A stretch of DNA of 64,000 nt from Nocardioides sp. zg-1228. Lineage in GTDB: Bacteria; Actinomycetota; Actinomycetes; Propionibacteriales; Nocardioidaceae. The DNA is taken from positions 124,001-188,000 of the forward strand of contig NZ_CP070961.1 in the NCBI RefSeq assembly GCF_017086465.1, in the 5' to 3' direction. This document shows, piece after piece, positions 43,901 through 52,341 of the stretch. The translations under genes were made by a program, and so were the position numbers. Positions within the stretch are counted from its first letter, which is position 1. Every line of letters begins with the position of its first letter. The notes under the pieces are model-generated. The model did no database searches. It saw only the letters and a list, made by a program, of their open reading frames with translations, and was not told where the DNA came from.

Positions 43901-44334
43901 GCTTCGAGATCCCCACCGAGTTCACCGAGGCGGGCCTCGCCCGGTTGCGCGAGGAGCACACCGCGCGGGCCCGCCGCGCCGACGCGGCGGGCGACCGGAT
44001 CATGGCGATCGTCGCAGTCGGCCGCTCGAGTCGCGGGCTCGTCGAGGTCACCGTCGACGGCAGCGCCGTCGTCACCGACATCCGGTTCTCCGAGGGAGCC
44101 GCCTCCTCGCACGCCGTGCTCGGCCAGATGGTCAAGCAGGCGCACGACCGGGCGGTCGCCGACTGGAACCGCCAGGTGCGCGAGATCACCGAGCACGAGC
44201 TGGCCGAGGACGACCAGCTCCGCACGCACATCCAGACCCAGAGCGACGTCGACCTCGCCGCGCACGTCGACCCGGCCAGCCTCGAGGACGACGAGGACGA
44301 CGAGGACTGGGCGCGGCGGGCGAGGGGCTACTAG
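43897..44334 (+). CDS. Second YbaB/EbfC-like protein of the module
   Basis: A 145-residue protein with the YbaB core GLVEVTVDGSAVVTDIRFSE and a following helix (MVKQAHDRAVADWNRQVREI). A very acidic tail (EDDEDDEDW) ends in ARRARGY. Its ATG overlaps the stop of the WXG gene. Two YbaB-like proteins bracketing two secretion targets suggests each target has its own adaptor; that is an inference. Its TAG stop is part of the -10 box of the next gene. Confidence 0.65.
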   Translation: MSFEIPTEFTEAGLARLREEHTARARRADAAGDRIMAIVAVGRSSRGLVEVTVDGSAVVTDIRFSEGAASSHAVLGQMVKQAHDRAVADWNRQVREITEHELAEDDQLRTHIQTQSDVDLAAHVDPASLEDDEDDEDWARRARGY

Positions 44335-44337
44335 GTT
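44332..44337 (+). promoter_or_regulatory. -10 box (TAGGTT) including the upstream stop codon
   Basis: TAGGTT begins with the TAG stop of the YbaB-like gene and stands seven bases before GTG 44345. Confidence 0.45.
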
Positions 44338-44344
44338 CCGCCGC

Positions 44345-45016
44345 GTGGAGATCTCGGACTGGTTGCGGGTCGGCCTGCTCGTCGTCCTGGTCGTCGTGCT
44401 CGCACTGCGCGCACGGTCGTGGCTGCGTCACTACCGTCGCGGCGGAGCGGGCGACCGCGAGCTCGTCGAGAAGGCGCACGCCACGCAGGAGAGCGTGGTC
44501 CGGCTCGCCGCCGACCGCGGCTGGACCGTACGCCGCGGCCCGGCCGCCGCGGGTGCCTTCCCCGCCGACCTGCGCGCCCACGCGATCGACGTGGGCGAGT
44601 GCGACCTCGACGTGACGGGCGAGGGCTTCCGGTCACGGTCGTGGACGGCGTACACCTCCCGGCGCGGCTCGGGCATGAAGTACGCCATCCGGGTGCACGT
44701 CACGCAGGTCGAGGCGCCCGGGGTCGAGGCCGACCTGGTCGTGCGCGACCTGCCCGTGGTGTGGACCCCCCTGCTGTTCCCCGACCGGTTCCACGGACGG
44801 GCGAGCGACGCCGGCCCGCAGCGGGTGCTGGCGGCGGGTGACGTCGCGGCGACGCGGGAGCGGTTGGCCCCGCTCATGCAGCGCATCGTCGACAGCGGGG
44901 TGTGGGTGGTGGTCTCCGGTGGCGTCGTGACGGTCATGGCGCACTGGGAGCCGGACGCCGACGAGCTCGAGCGATGGCTCGGGCTCGCGCGCGACGTGGC
45001 GTCCGCGCTGTCCTGA
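44345..45016 (+). CDS. Membrane-anchored protein of unknown function
   Basis: A 223-residue protein with one N-terminal membrane helix (about residues 7-23) followed by basic residues, so the soluble domain is probably cytoplasmic. The soluble part has alternating strands and helices (GSGMKYAIRVHVTQVEAPGV, WVVVSGGVVTVMAHWEPDAD). I do not recognise a family. It follows the secretion-associated module but seems to have its own promoter. It is followed by a 262-bp gap containing palindrome copy B. Confidence 0.55.
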   Translation: MEISDWLRVGLLVVLVVVLALRARSWLRHYRRGGAGDRELVEKAHATQESVVRLAADRGWTVRRGPAAAGAFPADLRAHAIDVGECDLDVTGEGFRSRSWTAYTSRRGSGMKYAIRVHVTQVEAPGVEADLVVRDLPVVWTPLLFPDRFHGRASDAGPQRVLAAGDVAATRERLAPLMQRIVDSGVWVVVSGGVVTVMAHWEPDADELERWLGLARDVASALS

Positions 45017-45090
45017 CGGCGGACCCCGGGGCCCCGTCGTCGTACGCCATCGACCCGCAGCTCGTGCTGCGCCTGGCGCGCCGCCGTGAC

Positions 45091-45178
45091 GGTTCATCAA
45101 GGTATGCAGACCAACCCGCACTTCCCTGCGTGAACTCGCCGTGGGAAGTGACGGTTCGCCGACATACCTTGATGAACC
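45091..45178. repeat. 88-bp imperfect palindrome, copy B
   Basis: The same length as copy A (19991-20078) and about 80% identical by eye. Where copy A has TTCACC pairing with GGTGAA, copy B has TTCATC pairing with GATGAA, a compensatory change that keeps the stem. The CACTTCCC/GGGAAGTG and GGTATG/CATACC pairs are also kept. It again lies between convergent genes. The rest of the gap 45017-45278 holds no gene I can support. Confidence 0.85.
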
Positions 45179-45278
45179 AGCGGCGCGGGGCAGACCGGAC
45201 CGGCGTACGTCACCCCTGGCCGCTCAGCGCCCACGATGACGACCGCGACGCCCGACCTCGCTCCGCTGGAGGGGCGGC

Positions 45279-46013
45279 TCAGCCGACCTGCACGCCGGCC
45301 AGCGTGCCGATCAGGTAGGTCACGCCCATCGCGAGCAGCCCACCGCCGACGTTGCGCACCACGGCAGGGCCTCGCGGGCTGTAGCCGAGCCGCGCGCTGA
45401 CGAAGCCGGTGAGCGCGAGCGCCGCGGCGATGCTGAGCACCGTGACGAGGATCCGCTGCCCGGCGGGGACGTACGCCACGATCAGCAGCGGCAGCAGCGC
45501 GCCCGCGGTGAAGGCGAGCATCGAGGCCCAGGCGGCGTGCCAGGGGTTGGTCAGGTTGTCGGGGTCGATGCCGAACTCGATCTCGGCGTGCGCGCGCAGG
45601 GCGTCGTGCTCGGTGAGCTCGCGGGCGACCTGCTCCGCGGTCTCGGGCGACAGGCCCTTGTCGACGTACTTCTGGGCGAGCTCGCGCTCCTCGGTCTGCG
45701 GCATCTGCTGCAGCTCGTTCGCCTCCAGGTCGAGCAGCGCCCGCTCGGAGTCGCGCTGCGTGCTGACCGAGACGTACTCGCCGGCGCCCATGCTGAGCGC
45801 GCCGGCGGTCAGGGCGGCGATGCCGGCGATCACGATGGCGCCGCTGTCGTCGGTCGCGCCCGCCACGCCCATCACGACGCCGGCGGTCGACACGATGCCG
45901 TCGTTGGCGCCGAGCACCGCGGCCCGCAGCCAGTTGAGGCGCTCGCCGACGGCGCCGCCCATCTCGGCATGGAAGTGCTTCGGGTCGTCGTCGGTGCCGG
46001 TCTCCGGGATCAC
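45279..46013 (-). CDS. VIT1/CCC1-family metal transporter
   Basis: A 244-residue membrane protein of the vacuolar iron/manganese transporter family. The first helix carries the signature RAAVLGANDGIVSTAGVVMG, followed by ALSMGAGEYVSVSTQRDSE, a metal-handling region in the family. A cytoplasmic helical segment (about residues 95-150) and three more helices follow. The bacterial substrate is probably Fe(II) or Mn(II), but this is uncertain. GTG 46013 is the chosen start. Confidence 0.88.
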   Translation of the reverse strand: MIPETGTDDDPKHFHAEMGGAVGERLNWLRAAVLGANDGIVSTAGVVMGVAGATDDSGAIVIAGIAALTAGALSMGAGEYVSVSTQRDSERALLDLEANELQQMPQTEERELAQKYVDKGLSPETAEQVARELTEHDALRAHAEIEFGIDPDNLTNPWHAAWASMLAFTAGALLPLLIVAYVPAGQRILVTVLSIAAALALTGFVSARLGYSPRGPAVVRNVGGGLLAMGVTYLIGTLAGVQVG

Positions 46014-46078
46014 CCATCGATCGTCGCTCGGCGCCCGGCCGGATGCAACGAAGGGGAGCCTTGGCTGCGAGCCCGGCG

Positions 46079-46636
46079 TCAGCCGAGGGGGAAGGTCGCG
46101 ACGACCTCGTGGCGCGGGCCTCGGCGTGGGCCCTCGCCGAGGTGGGAGGCCACCAGCGCGACCTCGGTGACCTGCCAGCGCGGGCCCGCGTAGGTGTCGA
46201 GGACCCGGACCCACGAGGTGACGTTGGCCGGCCTGCCGAGCCGGGCGAGGGTGAGGTGCGGGCGGAACCGCTGGCCGTCGACCCGGCCGCCCGCACGGGA
46301 CACCGCGGCCCGGCAGGCCGCCGCGAGCCGGTCGAGCCCGGCGTCGTCGTCGACCTCGAGGCCGGCGTGCAGCACGCGTGCGGCGTCGGGGTGAGGGAAG
46401 GCGCCGCCGCCGGCGACGAGCATCTCGAAGGACGCCCGCCGCCCGGCGGCCGCGGCCAGCAGCTCCTCGAGCTGGTCGAGCGAGCGCTCGGGCAACGATG
46501 CCGCGAACGCCAGGGTCACGTGCCACTGCTCGGGCGCGGACCAGCGGAGCTCCGCCGCCTCCCGACGCACGGCCAGGAAGTCGTCGAGGTGCTCGACGAC
46601 CCCCGCCGGCGGCAGGACGGCGACGAAGGCCCGCAT
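46079..46636 (-). CDS. thpR: RNA 2',3'-cyclic phosphodiesterase (ThpR, 2H family)
   Basis: A 185-residue 2H phosphoesterase. The two catalytic HxTx motifs are HVTL (in WHVTLAFAASLPE) and HLTL (in RPHLTLARLG). The family opens 2',3'-cyclic phosphates and was first described as a 2'-5' RNA ligase. It starts at ATG 46636, sharing one base with the stop of the acyl-CoA dehydrogenase gene, so the two are translationally coupled. Confidence 0.88.
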   Translation of the reverse strand: MRAFVAVLPPAGVVEHLDDFLAVRREAAELRWSAPEQWHVTLAFAASLPERSLDQLEELLAAAAGRRASFEMLVAGGGAFPHPDAARVLHAGLEVDDDAGLDRLAAACRAAVSRAGGRVDGQRFRPHLTLARLGRPANVTSWVRVLDTYAGPRWQVTEVALVASHLGEGPRRGPRHEVVATFPLG

Positions 46637-47781
46637 CACAGGCCCAGGTCGCGCCCGATCAGCATCTTCATGATCTCGTTCGAGCCGGCCCAGATCTTCG
46701 TCACGCGCGCGTCGCGCCAGGCGCGGGCGACGCGGTACTCGTTCATGTAGCCGTAGCCGCCGTGCACCTGCACGCAGTGGTCGAGCACGTCGTTCTGCAC
46801 CTGCGAGGTCCACCACTTCGCCTTGGCGGCGTCGACGGGGGTCAGCTCCTTCTTGGTGTGCGCGAGCACGCACTGGTCGACGAACGCCTGGGTGACGTCG
46901 ACGCGGGTGACCAGGTCGGCCAGCAGGAACTGGGTGTTCTGGAAGGCGCCGATCGGCTGGCCGAACGCCTGACGGTCCTTGGCGTACTGGATCGTCTCCT
47001 CGAGGATCTGCCGGGCGTGGGCCAGGTTGGTGACGGCCGAGCCGAGGCGCTCCTGCGGCAGGAACTGCATCATCGAGATGAAGCCGGTGTCGAGAGGGCC
47101 GACGAGGTCGTCGTTGCTGACCCGCACGTCCTCGAACGACAGCTCGGCGGTGTCGGACTCGTCCTGGCCGACCTTGTCGAGCACCCGGCCGACGCTGAAG
47201 CCGTCGAGCGTGGTGTCGACGGCGAAGAGCGAGATGCCCTTGGCCTTCTTCTCCGGGCTGGTGCGCGCCGCGACCAGCACGAGGTCGGCGGAGCCACCGT
47301 TGGTGATGAAGGTCTTGGACCCGTTGATGATCCAGTCGTCGCCGTCGCGCACGGCCGTCGTCTTGAGGTTGGCCAGGTCGGAGCCGCCGCCGGGCTCGGT
47401 CATCCCGATGGCCGTGACGAGCTCGCCGGTCGCGCAGCGCGGCAGCCAGCGGGCCTTCTGCTCGTCGTTCGTCAGGTGCACGAGGTAGGGCACGGTGATG
47501 TCGGCGTGGATGCCCACGCAGCTCGGAAGGGTCATGTTGACCTTGGCGAGCTCCTCGGTGAGCACCGCGTTGAAGCGGTAGTCGCCGGCCTCGGCGCCGC
47601 CGAAGGCCTCCGGGATCTCGAGGCCGAGGAAGCCCTGCTTGCCCGCCGCGAGCCAGAAGTCGCGGTCCAGGCCGTGGTTGCCGGCATAGCTGTCGAGGTG
47701 CGGGACGACCTCGCGGTCCAGGAACTGCTTGACGGAGGCGCGGAAGGCCTCGTGGTCCTCGTCGTAGATCTCACGCTTCAT
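46636..47781 (-). CDS. Acyl-CoA dehydrogenase
   Basis: A 381-residue FAD enzyme that introduces the alpha-beta double bond into acyl-CoA. Family motifs are IGMTEPGGGSDLANLKTTAV (FAD/substrate binding) and VQVHGGYGYMNEYRVARAWR near the C-terminus, with the WAGSNEIMKMLIGRDL end. The size and motifs fit fatty-acid or branched-chain dehydrogenases; chain-length specificity is not readable. TAACAT stands six bases before the ATG. Confidence 0.93.
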   Translation of the reverse strand: MKREIYDEDHEAFRASVKQFLDREVVPHLDSYAGNHGLDRDFWLAAGKQGFLGLEIPEAFGGAEAGDYRFNAVLTEELAKVNMTLPSCVGIHADITVPYLVHLTNDEQKARWLPRCATGELVTAIGMTEPGGGSDLANLKTTAVRDGDDWIINGSKTFITNGGSADLVLVAARTSPEKKAKGISLFAVDTTLDGFSVGRVLDKVGQDESDTAELSFEDVRVSNDDLVGPLDTGFISMMQFLPQERLGSAVTNLAHARQILEETIQYAKDRQAFGQPIGAFQNTQFLLADLVTRVDVTQAFVDQCVLAHTKKELTPVDAAKAKWWTSQVQNDVLDHCVQVHGGYGYMNEYRVARAWRDARVTKIWAGSNEIMKMLIGRDLGL

Positions 47782-47787
47782 GCCGCT

Positions 47788-47860
47788 ATGTTACCCGCGG
47801 GTCACCATCTCGACGATCCTGCCCAAGAGCCGCACCGAACCCGCCGATGGAGGGTAACGT
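47788..47860. promoter_or_regulatory. Divergent promoters for the acyl-CoA dehydrogenase and first kinase genes
   Basis: TAACAT (minus strand, 47793-47788) drives the dehydrogenase gene without leader. TAACGT (47855-47860) points right; its predicted start near 47867 gives a leader of about 30 bases with AGGAG before GTG 47897. Confidence 0.45.
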
Positions 47861-47896
47861 CGCGCCATCTGGCTCGTCTCGGTGGCAGGAGCATTG

Positions 47897-49666
47897 GTGG
47901 GCGACGACGCGGGGTGGGTGCGCCCACGGGGGAAGGCGTGGGGCAACGAGGCCCAGCGCGCGGTCCTGCACGCCGTCGCGGAGGACCTGGCGCGCCGCAC
48001 CCAGCACAAGGTCGTGGCCATCGAGGCGCTGCGCACGGACGGCTTCTTGGAGTTCGTGGCGATCGCCGGCGACGACGCGGCTCGCGACAAGATGATCGGC
48101 CAGGCCTCGCCGCTCGCACTCGACCACATCCACGCGCTCGGGGAGGACCTCGCGGGCTGGCGCCACATCGCGGGCGAGCGCCTCGACGACGACACCCGCG
48201 CGTGGCTCGACGAGTACGGCCACAAGCCCGCAACGGCCCCGTCCGGCCTGCCCGACGGGTGGGACCCCGACGACCAGATGCTGCGCCTGCTGGAGAACGA
48301 GGACGGCGACCTGCGCGCGATCGTCTACCTCGACGAGCCGCACTCGGGGCTGCGTCCGACGGCCAAGACGGCGGAGGCGATCAACCTCGAGGTCGGCGCG
48401 ATGTTCGACGCGGTCATCAGCATCGTGGAGCGCGAGCTCTACGGCGAGCAGCTCCGCATGGTCACCCAGGCGCGCCGGGCGATCGAGAGCGTACGCCCCG
48501 GCCTGGGCGCGCAGGAGCTCGTCGGGGAGCTGTCCCGGGCGATGACCGAGGCGATGGACATGGCCGAGGTCGCCGTGGTCGCGACGGGCACCGTGGTCGA
48601 GGGACTCCAGGCCGCACGCGCCGAGCTCGCCGAGCTGATGCGCCACCAGTGGCGCCGGCGTGGGCACGTCGTGGTCGAGACGCAGCGCACCTGGAGCATG
48701 CACGAGGAGTCGATCGAGACACCGGACGCCCTGGTGCGCCTGCTCGACGCCCGCGGCATGGGGTCCGGGCTGCTCGTGCCGATCGGGGCGGGAGAGGAGT
48801 ACCTCGCCACGCTGGTGATGGGACGCGCACCCGACGCGCCGCGCTGGAACGCCTCCGAGATCAACGCCGCCACCACGGTCGCCGGCGACGTGGCACGGCT
48901 GATGCTCGAGGCACGGCTGATGGAGCGCGAGCGGGCGCTCAACGCCCAGCTGCGCGAGGTCAACGACTACCGGCGCGACATGGTGCTGACCCTCGCCCAC
49001 GAGCTCCGCAACCCGGTGAGCGTGCTGTTCACCCACCTCGAGCTGCTCGACCAGGACCCCACGCCCGACGACGTCCGCGACTCCCTCGGGGCGCTCGGCC
49101 GCTCGGCCCGGCGCATCGAGGACATGGTCGCCGACCTGATGACCCTGGCCTCGGTGAGCGACCCCGACAACGGGCCGGCGGCGCTGGAGGTCGACCTGTC
49201 GGCGCTGGTCCGCGAGACCTGCGGCGACCTGGCGTCGACCGCGGCCGCGGCCGGAGTGGAGGTGGATTCCTCGGTGGCCGACGGTCTGACGCTGATCGGC
49301 GAGGCCGCCGGCCTGCAGCGGATGGTGGCCAACCTGGTGGGCAACGCGGTCAAGTACACCCCGGCCGGCGGGCGGGTCGCCCTGGTGGCGTCGGCGCACG
49401 CCGCCGGCGGCGTGGACGGCGTACGGATGACCTGCGCCGACACCGGCATCGGCATCGCTGCCGACGAGCTCGACAAGGTGTTCCAGCCGTTCTTCCGATC
49501 CAGCAGCGCCGAGGCACGGCGGCGTCCGGGGACGGGGCTGGGCCTGGCCATCATCGAGCGCGTCGTGACCACCCACGGGGGCACCCTCGAGGTCACCTCG
49601 ACGCTGGGGGAGGGCACCACGTTCGCCGCGTGGATCCCGGCCGGGGGGCCGCGCCCGCCCGCCTGA
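47897..49666 (+). CDS. Soluble sensor histidine kinase, first of a tandem pair
   Basis: A 589-residue kinase with no membrane helix. Two GAF-like sensor regions (about residues 15-190 and 200-345) precede a HisKA domain with TLAHELRNPVSVL (His368) and a HATPase domain (GNAVKYTP, DTGIGIAADE, GTGLGLAIIE). The start at GTG 47897 has AGGAG six bases upstream. The following gene is a paralogue sharing segments such as GDLRAIVYLDEP versus GDLRALLYLDVP. No response regulator gene is adjacent. The signal is unknown. Confidence 0.88.
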   Translation: MGDDAGWVRPRGKAWGNEAQRAVLHAVAEDLARRTQHKVVAIEALRTDGFLEFVAIAGDDAARDKMIGQASPLALDHIHALGEDLAGWRHIAGERLDDDTRAWLDEYGHKPATAPSGLPDGWDPDDQMLRLLENEDGDLRAIVYLDEPHSGLRPTAKTAEAINLEVGAMFDAVISIVERELYGEQLRMVTQARRAIESVRPGLGAQELVGELSRAMTEAMDMAEVAVVATGTVVEGLQAARAELAELMRHQWRRRGHVVVETQRTWSMHEESIETPDALVRLLDARGMGSGLLVPIGAGEEYLATLVMGRAPDAPRWNASEINAATTVAGDVARLMLEARLMERERALNAQLREVNDYRRDMVLTLAHELRNPVSVLFTHLELLDQDPTPDDVRDSLGALGRSARRIEDMVADLMTLASVSDPDNGPAALEVDLSALVRETCGDLASTAAAAGVEVDSSVADGLTLIGEAAGLQRMVANLVGNAVKYTPAGGRVALVASAHAAGGVDGVRMTCADTGIGIAADELDKVFQPFFRSSSAEARRRPGTGLGLAIIERVVTTHGGTLEVTSTLGEGTTFAAWIPAGGPRPPA

Positions 49667-49772
49667 CGGCGACGCCCGACGGTGAAGACCGGGCCCGGTG
49701 GGTGGATACCGACCGGCGCGACGGGGCCGGCCCCCTACGATCGCCGGTGGGGATGGGGAGGGCGACGACGCC

Positions 49773-51575
49773 ATGGAGCAGGCGCGGACCGAGGAGCGCA
49801 GGACGCGCGACCTCAGCTGGGGTGACGCGCGCGCCCGGGCGTTGATGCACGACCTGGCCCGCGACGCGGCGAGGCGCGCCGGATTCGACGTCTGCGCCAT
49901 CGAGGTCGTGCGGCCCCAGGGTCTGCTCGAGTTCGTCGCGATCGTCGGCGACGAGCCCAACGCGGAGGAGCGGCTCGGCACCGCGTCCAGCCTCGTCGAC
50001 ATGCAGCTCGTCTTCGCACAGGGCGTGCGCCTGGGCCACCTCGTGTGGATCTCGGCCGACAGCCTGTCCGAGGAGGTCCGCGAGAGCATCGACGGCGTGG
50101 TCGTGGTGCCCGAGATCCCGGTGACCGACTGCCCCGACACGTGGCACCCCTTCGACATGCTCGTCGCGGAGATCACCGACGAGCGCGGCGACCTGCGGGC
50201 GCTGCTCTACCTCGACGTCCCGACCGACCTGCGCCGACCCGGCGTCGCGCGCCTCCTCGAGCTGGGCGACGACCTGGAGGTGGTGCTGCGCTCGATCCTC
50301 GCCGTGGTGGAGCGCGAGGAGTACGCCGACCACATGAGGGTCATCCGTGCCACCCGGCGCCTGGCCCGGTCCAACACGGCGCGCCACGACGTCAACCACC
50401 TCCTGCGCGAGGCCCGCTCGACGCTGCTCGGTGCGCTGTCGGTCGACGAGCTCGAGATCCGCGTGTTCTTCCGCGACGATCGCGAAGGCCCCGACGTGCT
50501 GGGCCTCGACACGGTCCCCGAGGTGAGGAGCGCGCTCGACGCCGCCGCCGCCCGCGCCTGGGCGGCACAGCGGGTGACCATCATCGAGCCCGGCCAGGTC
50601 TGGGGCGACGCCGCTCTCGCGGCCCACACCGGCTGGTTCACCGACGCCCTGGGCCTGGCCCGGCTGGAGGCGGTGGTCGTGGCGCCCGTGGGTGTCGACG
50701 ACGAGCTGCTGGGCATGCTCATGTGCGCACGGCGCACCGGCTCACGACGCTGGACCGACAGCGAGGGCCACGCGGCGCTGGAGCTCGGCCACGACCTCGG
50801 TCGCGCCATCGCCAACGCCCGCGCGACCCAGCGCGAACGCCGGCTGCTCGAGGAGCTGCGCGGCGTCGAGGGGGCCCGGCACCGGTTCCTGCGCGAGCTG
50901 ACCCACGAGATCAACAACCCGATGACCGTCATCGCCGCCAACGCGGAGTTCCTGCTCGAGAGCGAGGACGCCGACGCGCAGGACCGCAGGCGCGCGCAGG
51001 CCATCCTGCGCGGCAGCGAGCGACTCGGCCAGCTGCTCGAGGGCCTGGCGATGCTGACCCGGGTCAGCGACCCGCAGCACCGCCCGGCGATGCAGCACGT
51101 CGACCTCGTCCCCGTGGTGGAGGAGACGGTCGCGGCGATGACCGCCGTGGCCGAGCGGTCGGGCGTCACCCTCCAGCTCGTCGGGGACCTGAGCGAGGCC
51201 GTCGTGCTGGGCGACCCGCGCGAGATCGCGAGCGCGGTGTCCAACCTCGTCGACAACGCGGTGAAGTACTCCGACCCCGGCGACGAGGTGTGGCTCGGCA
51301 TCGAGCGCCGCGCCGACGGCGGGCTCTCCTTCTCCTGCAGGGACGAGGGCATCGGGATCTCCGAGGCCGACCAGGCCGACCTGTTCTCGCCACTGTTCCG
51401 CTCGACCAACGAGGAGGCGCTGATGCGCCCGGGCACCGGCCTCGGCCTCGGCATCGTGCGCGAGATCATGCAACGGCACGGCGGGCGCATCGAGATCGAG
51501 TCGGTGCTCGGTCGCGGCACCCGCGTACGCCTGCACTTCCGGCCCCTCGCGCACCACGGGGCCGCGGGGCCCTGA
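49773..51575 (+). CDS. Soluble sensor histidine kinase, second of a tandem pair
   Basis: A 600-residue paralogue of the preceding kinase with the same layout: two GAF-like sensor regions, no membrane helix, HisKA with LTHEINNPMTVI (His378), then HATPase (DNAVKYSDPGD, DEGIGISEAD, GTGLGLGIVRE). The start ATG follows GGGGAGGG with about ten bases between, and TACGAT (49736-49741) may be its -10 box. It has diverged well from its neighbour, so the duplication is old. It ends six bases from the convergent sirtuin gene. Confidence 0.88.
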   Translation: MEQARTEERRTRDLSWGDARARALMHDLARDAARRAGFDVCAIEVVRPQGLLEFVAIVGDEPNAEERLGTASSLVDMQLVFAQGVRLGHLVWISADSLSEEVRESIDGVVVVPEIPVTDCPDTWHPFDMLVAEITDERGDLRALLYLDVPTDLRRPGVARLLELGDDLEVVLRSILAVVEREEYADHMRVIRATRRLARSNTARHDVNHLLREARSTLLGALSVDELEIRVFFRDDREGPDVLGLDTVPEVRSALDAAAARAWAAQRVTIIEPGQVWGDAALAAHTGWFTDALGLARLEAVVVAPVGVDDELLGMLMCARRTGSRRWTDSEGHAALELGHDLGRAIANARATQRERRLLEELRGVEGARHRFLRELTHEINNPMTVIAANAEFLLESEDADAQDRRRAQAILRGSERLGQLLEGLAMLTRVSDPQHRPAMQHVDLVPVVEETVAAMTAVAERSGVTLQLVGDLSEAVVLGDPREIASAVSNLVDNAVKYSDPGDEVWLGIERRADGGLSFSCRDEGIGISEADQADLFSPLFRSTNEEALMRPGTGLGLGIVREIMQRHGGRIEIESVLGRGTRVRLHFRPLAHHGAAGP

Positions 51576-51581
51576 CGCGGC

Positions 51582-52259
51582 TCAGCCCAGCAGCTCGTCG
51601 ACCCAAGCGGGGACGAGCCGGGTGGCCGGGCCCTGCCGGGAGGCGTCGAAGTCGGACGCGCCGGCGCTCGGCTCGAGGTTGAGCTCGAGGGTCTCGCCGG
51701 CGGCCCAGTGGACGAACGCCGCGGCCGGGTAGACGACGCCCGAGGTGCCGATCGAGACGAAGAGGTCGCACCGCTCGAGGGCGTCCTCGACCACGTCCAT
51801 GCCGTAGGGCACCTCGCCGAACCAGACGATGTCGGGACGCAGGTCGCTCGCGCCGCACCCGGGGCACGGCGGCTCGTCAGCCAGGGTGCCGTGCCACTCG
51901 TGCCGCTCGTCGCAGCCGGTGCACCACGCCGCCTGCAGCCGGCCGTGGATGTGGTGGACCCGTCGCGAGCCGGCGCGCTCGTGGAGGTCGTCGACGTTCT
52001 GGGTGACGAGGAGCAGGTCGTCACCGAGGGCGTCCTCGAGGCGGGCGAGCGCGTGGTGTGCGGCGTTGGGCTCGACCCGGGCGAGGGCCGCCCGCCGCGC
52101 GTCGTAGAAGCGCTGCACGAGGCCGGGGTCGTCGGCGTAGGCCTCCGGCGTCGCCACCTGCATCGGGTCGTGGCCCTCCCACAGCCCACCCGCGTCACGG
52201 AAGGTGGTCAGGCCGCTCTCGGCCGAGATGCCCGCCCCGGTCAGCACGACGATCCTCAT
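51582..52259 (-). CDS. cobB: NAD-dependent protein deacylase, sirtuin class III (CobB-like)
   Basis: A 225-residue Sir2 enzyme. Motifs are VVLTGAGISAESG (NAD binding), VTQNVDDLHE and HHIHGRL (catalytic His), and zinc ligands in AWCTGC and PCPGCGA. The FYDARRA segment holds the Tyr-x-x-Arg pair of class III sirtuins that recognises succinyl- or malonyl-lysine, so desuccinylase activity is likely besides deacetylation. TAGGAC lies seven bases before the ATG. Confidence 0.92.
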   Translation of the reverse strand: MRIVVLTGAGISAESGLTTFRDAGGLWEGHDPMQVATPEAYADDPGLVQRFYDARRAALARVEPNAAHHALARLEDALGDDLLLVTQNVDDLHERAGSRRVHHIHGRLQAAWCTGCDERHEWHGTLADEPPCPGCGASDLRPDIVWFGEVPYGMDVVEDALERCDLFVSIGTSGVVYPAAAFVHWAAGETLELNLEPSAGASDFDASRQGPATRLVPAWVDELLG

Positions 52260-52341
52260 GGCCCCAGTCCTACCAGCCGGTCACCCGTAGGGGTACGAGC
52301 CGGGTGGAGGTGAGGTGCGGACTCCGGTAGAACACTCCGCC

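Noticed and set aside
42322-45016. A complete type VII secretion system
   Set aside because: No EccA-E or mycosin-like gene is present; only candidate substrates and YbaB-like proteins.
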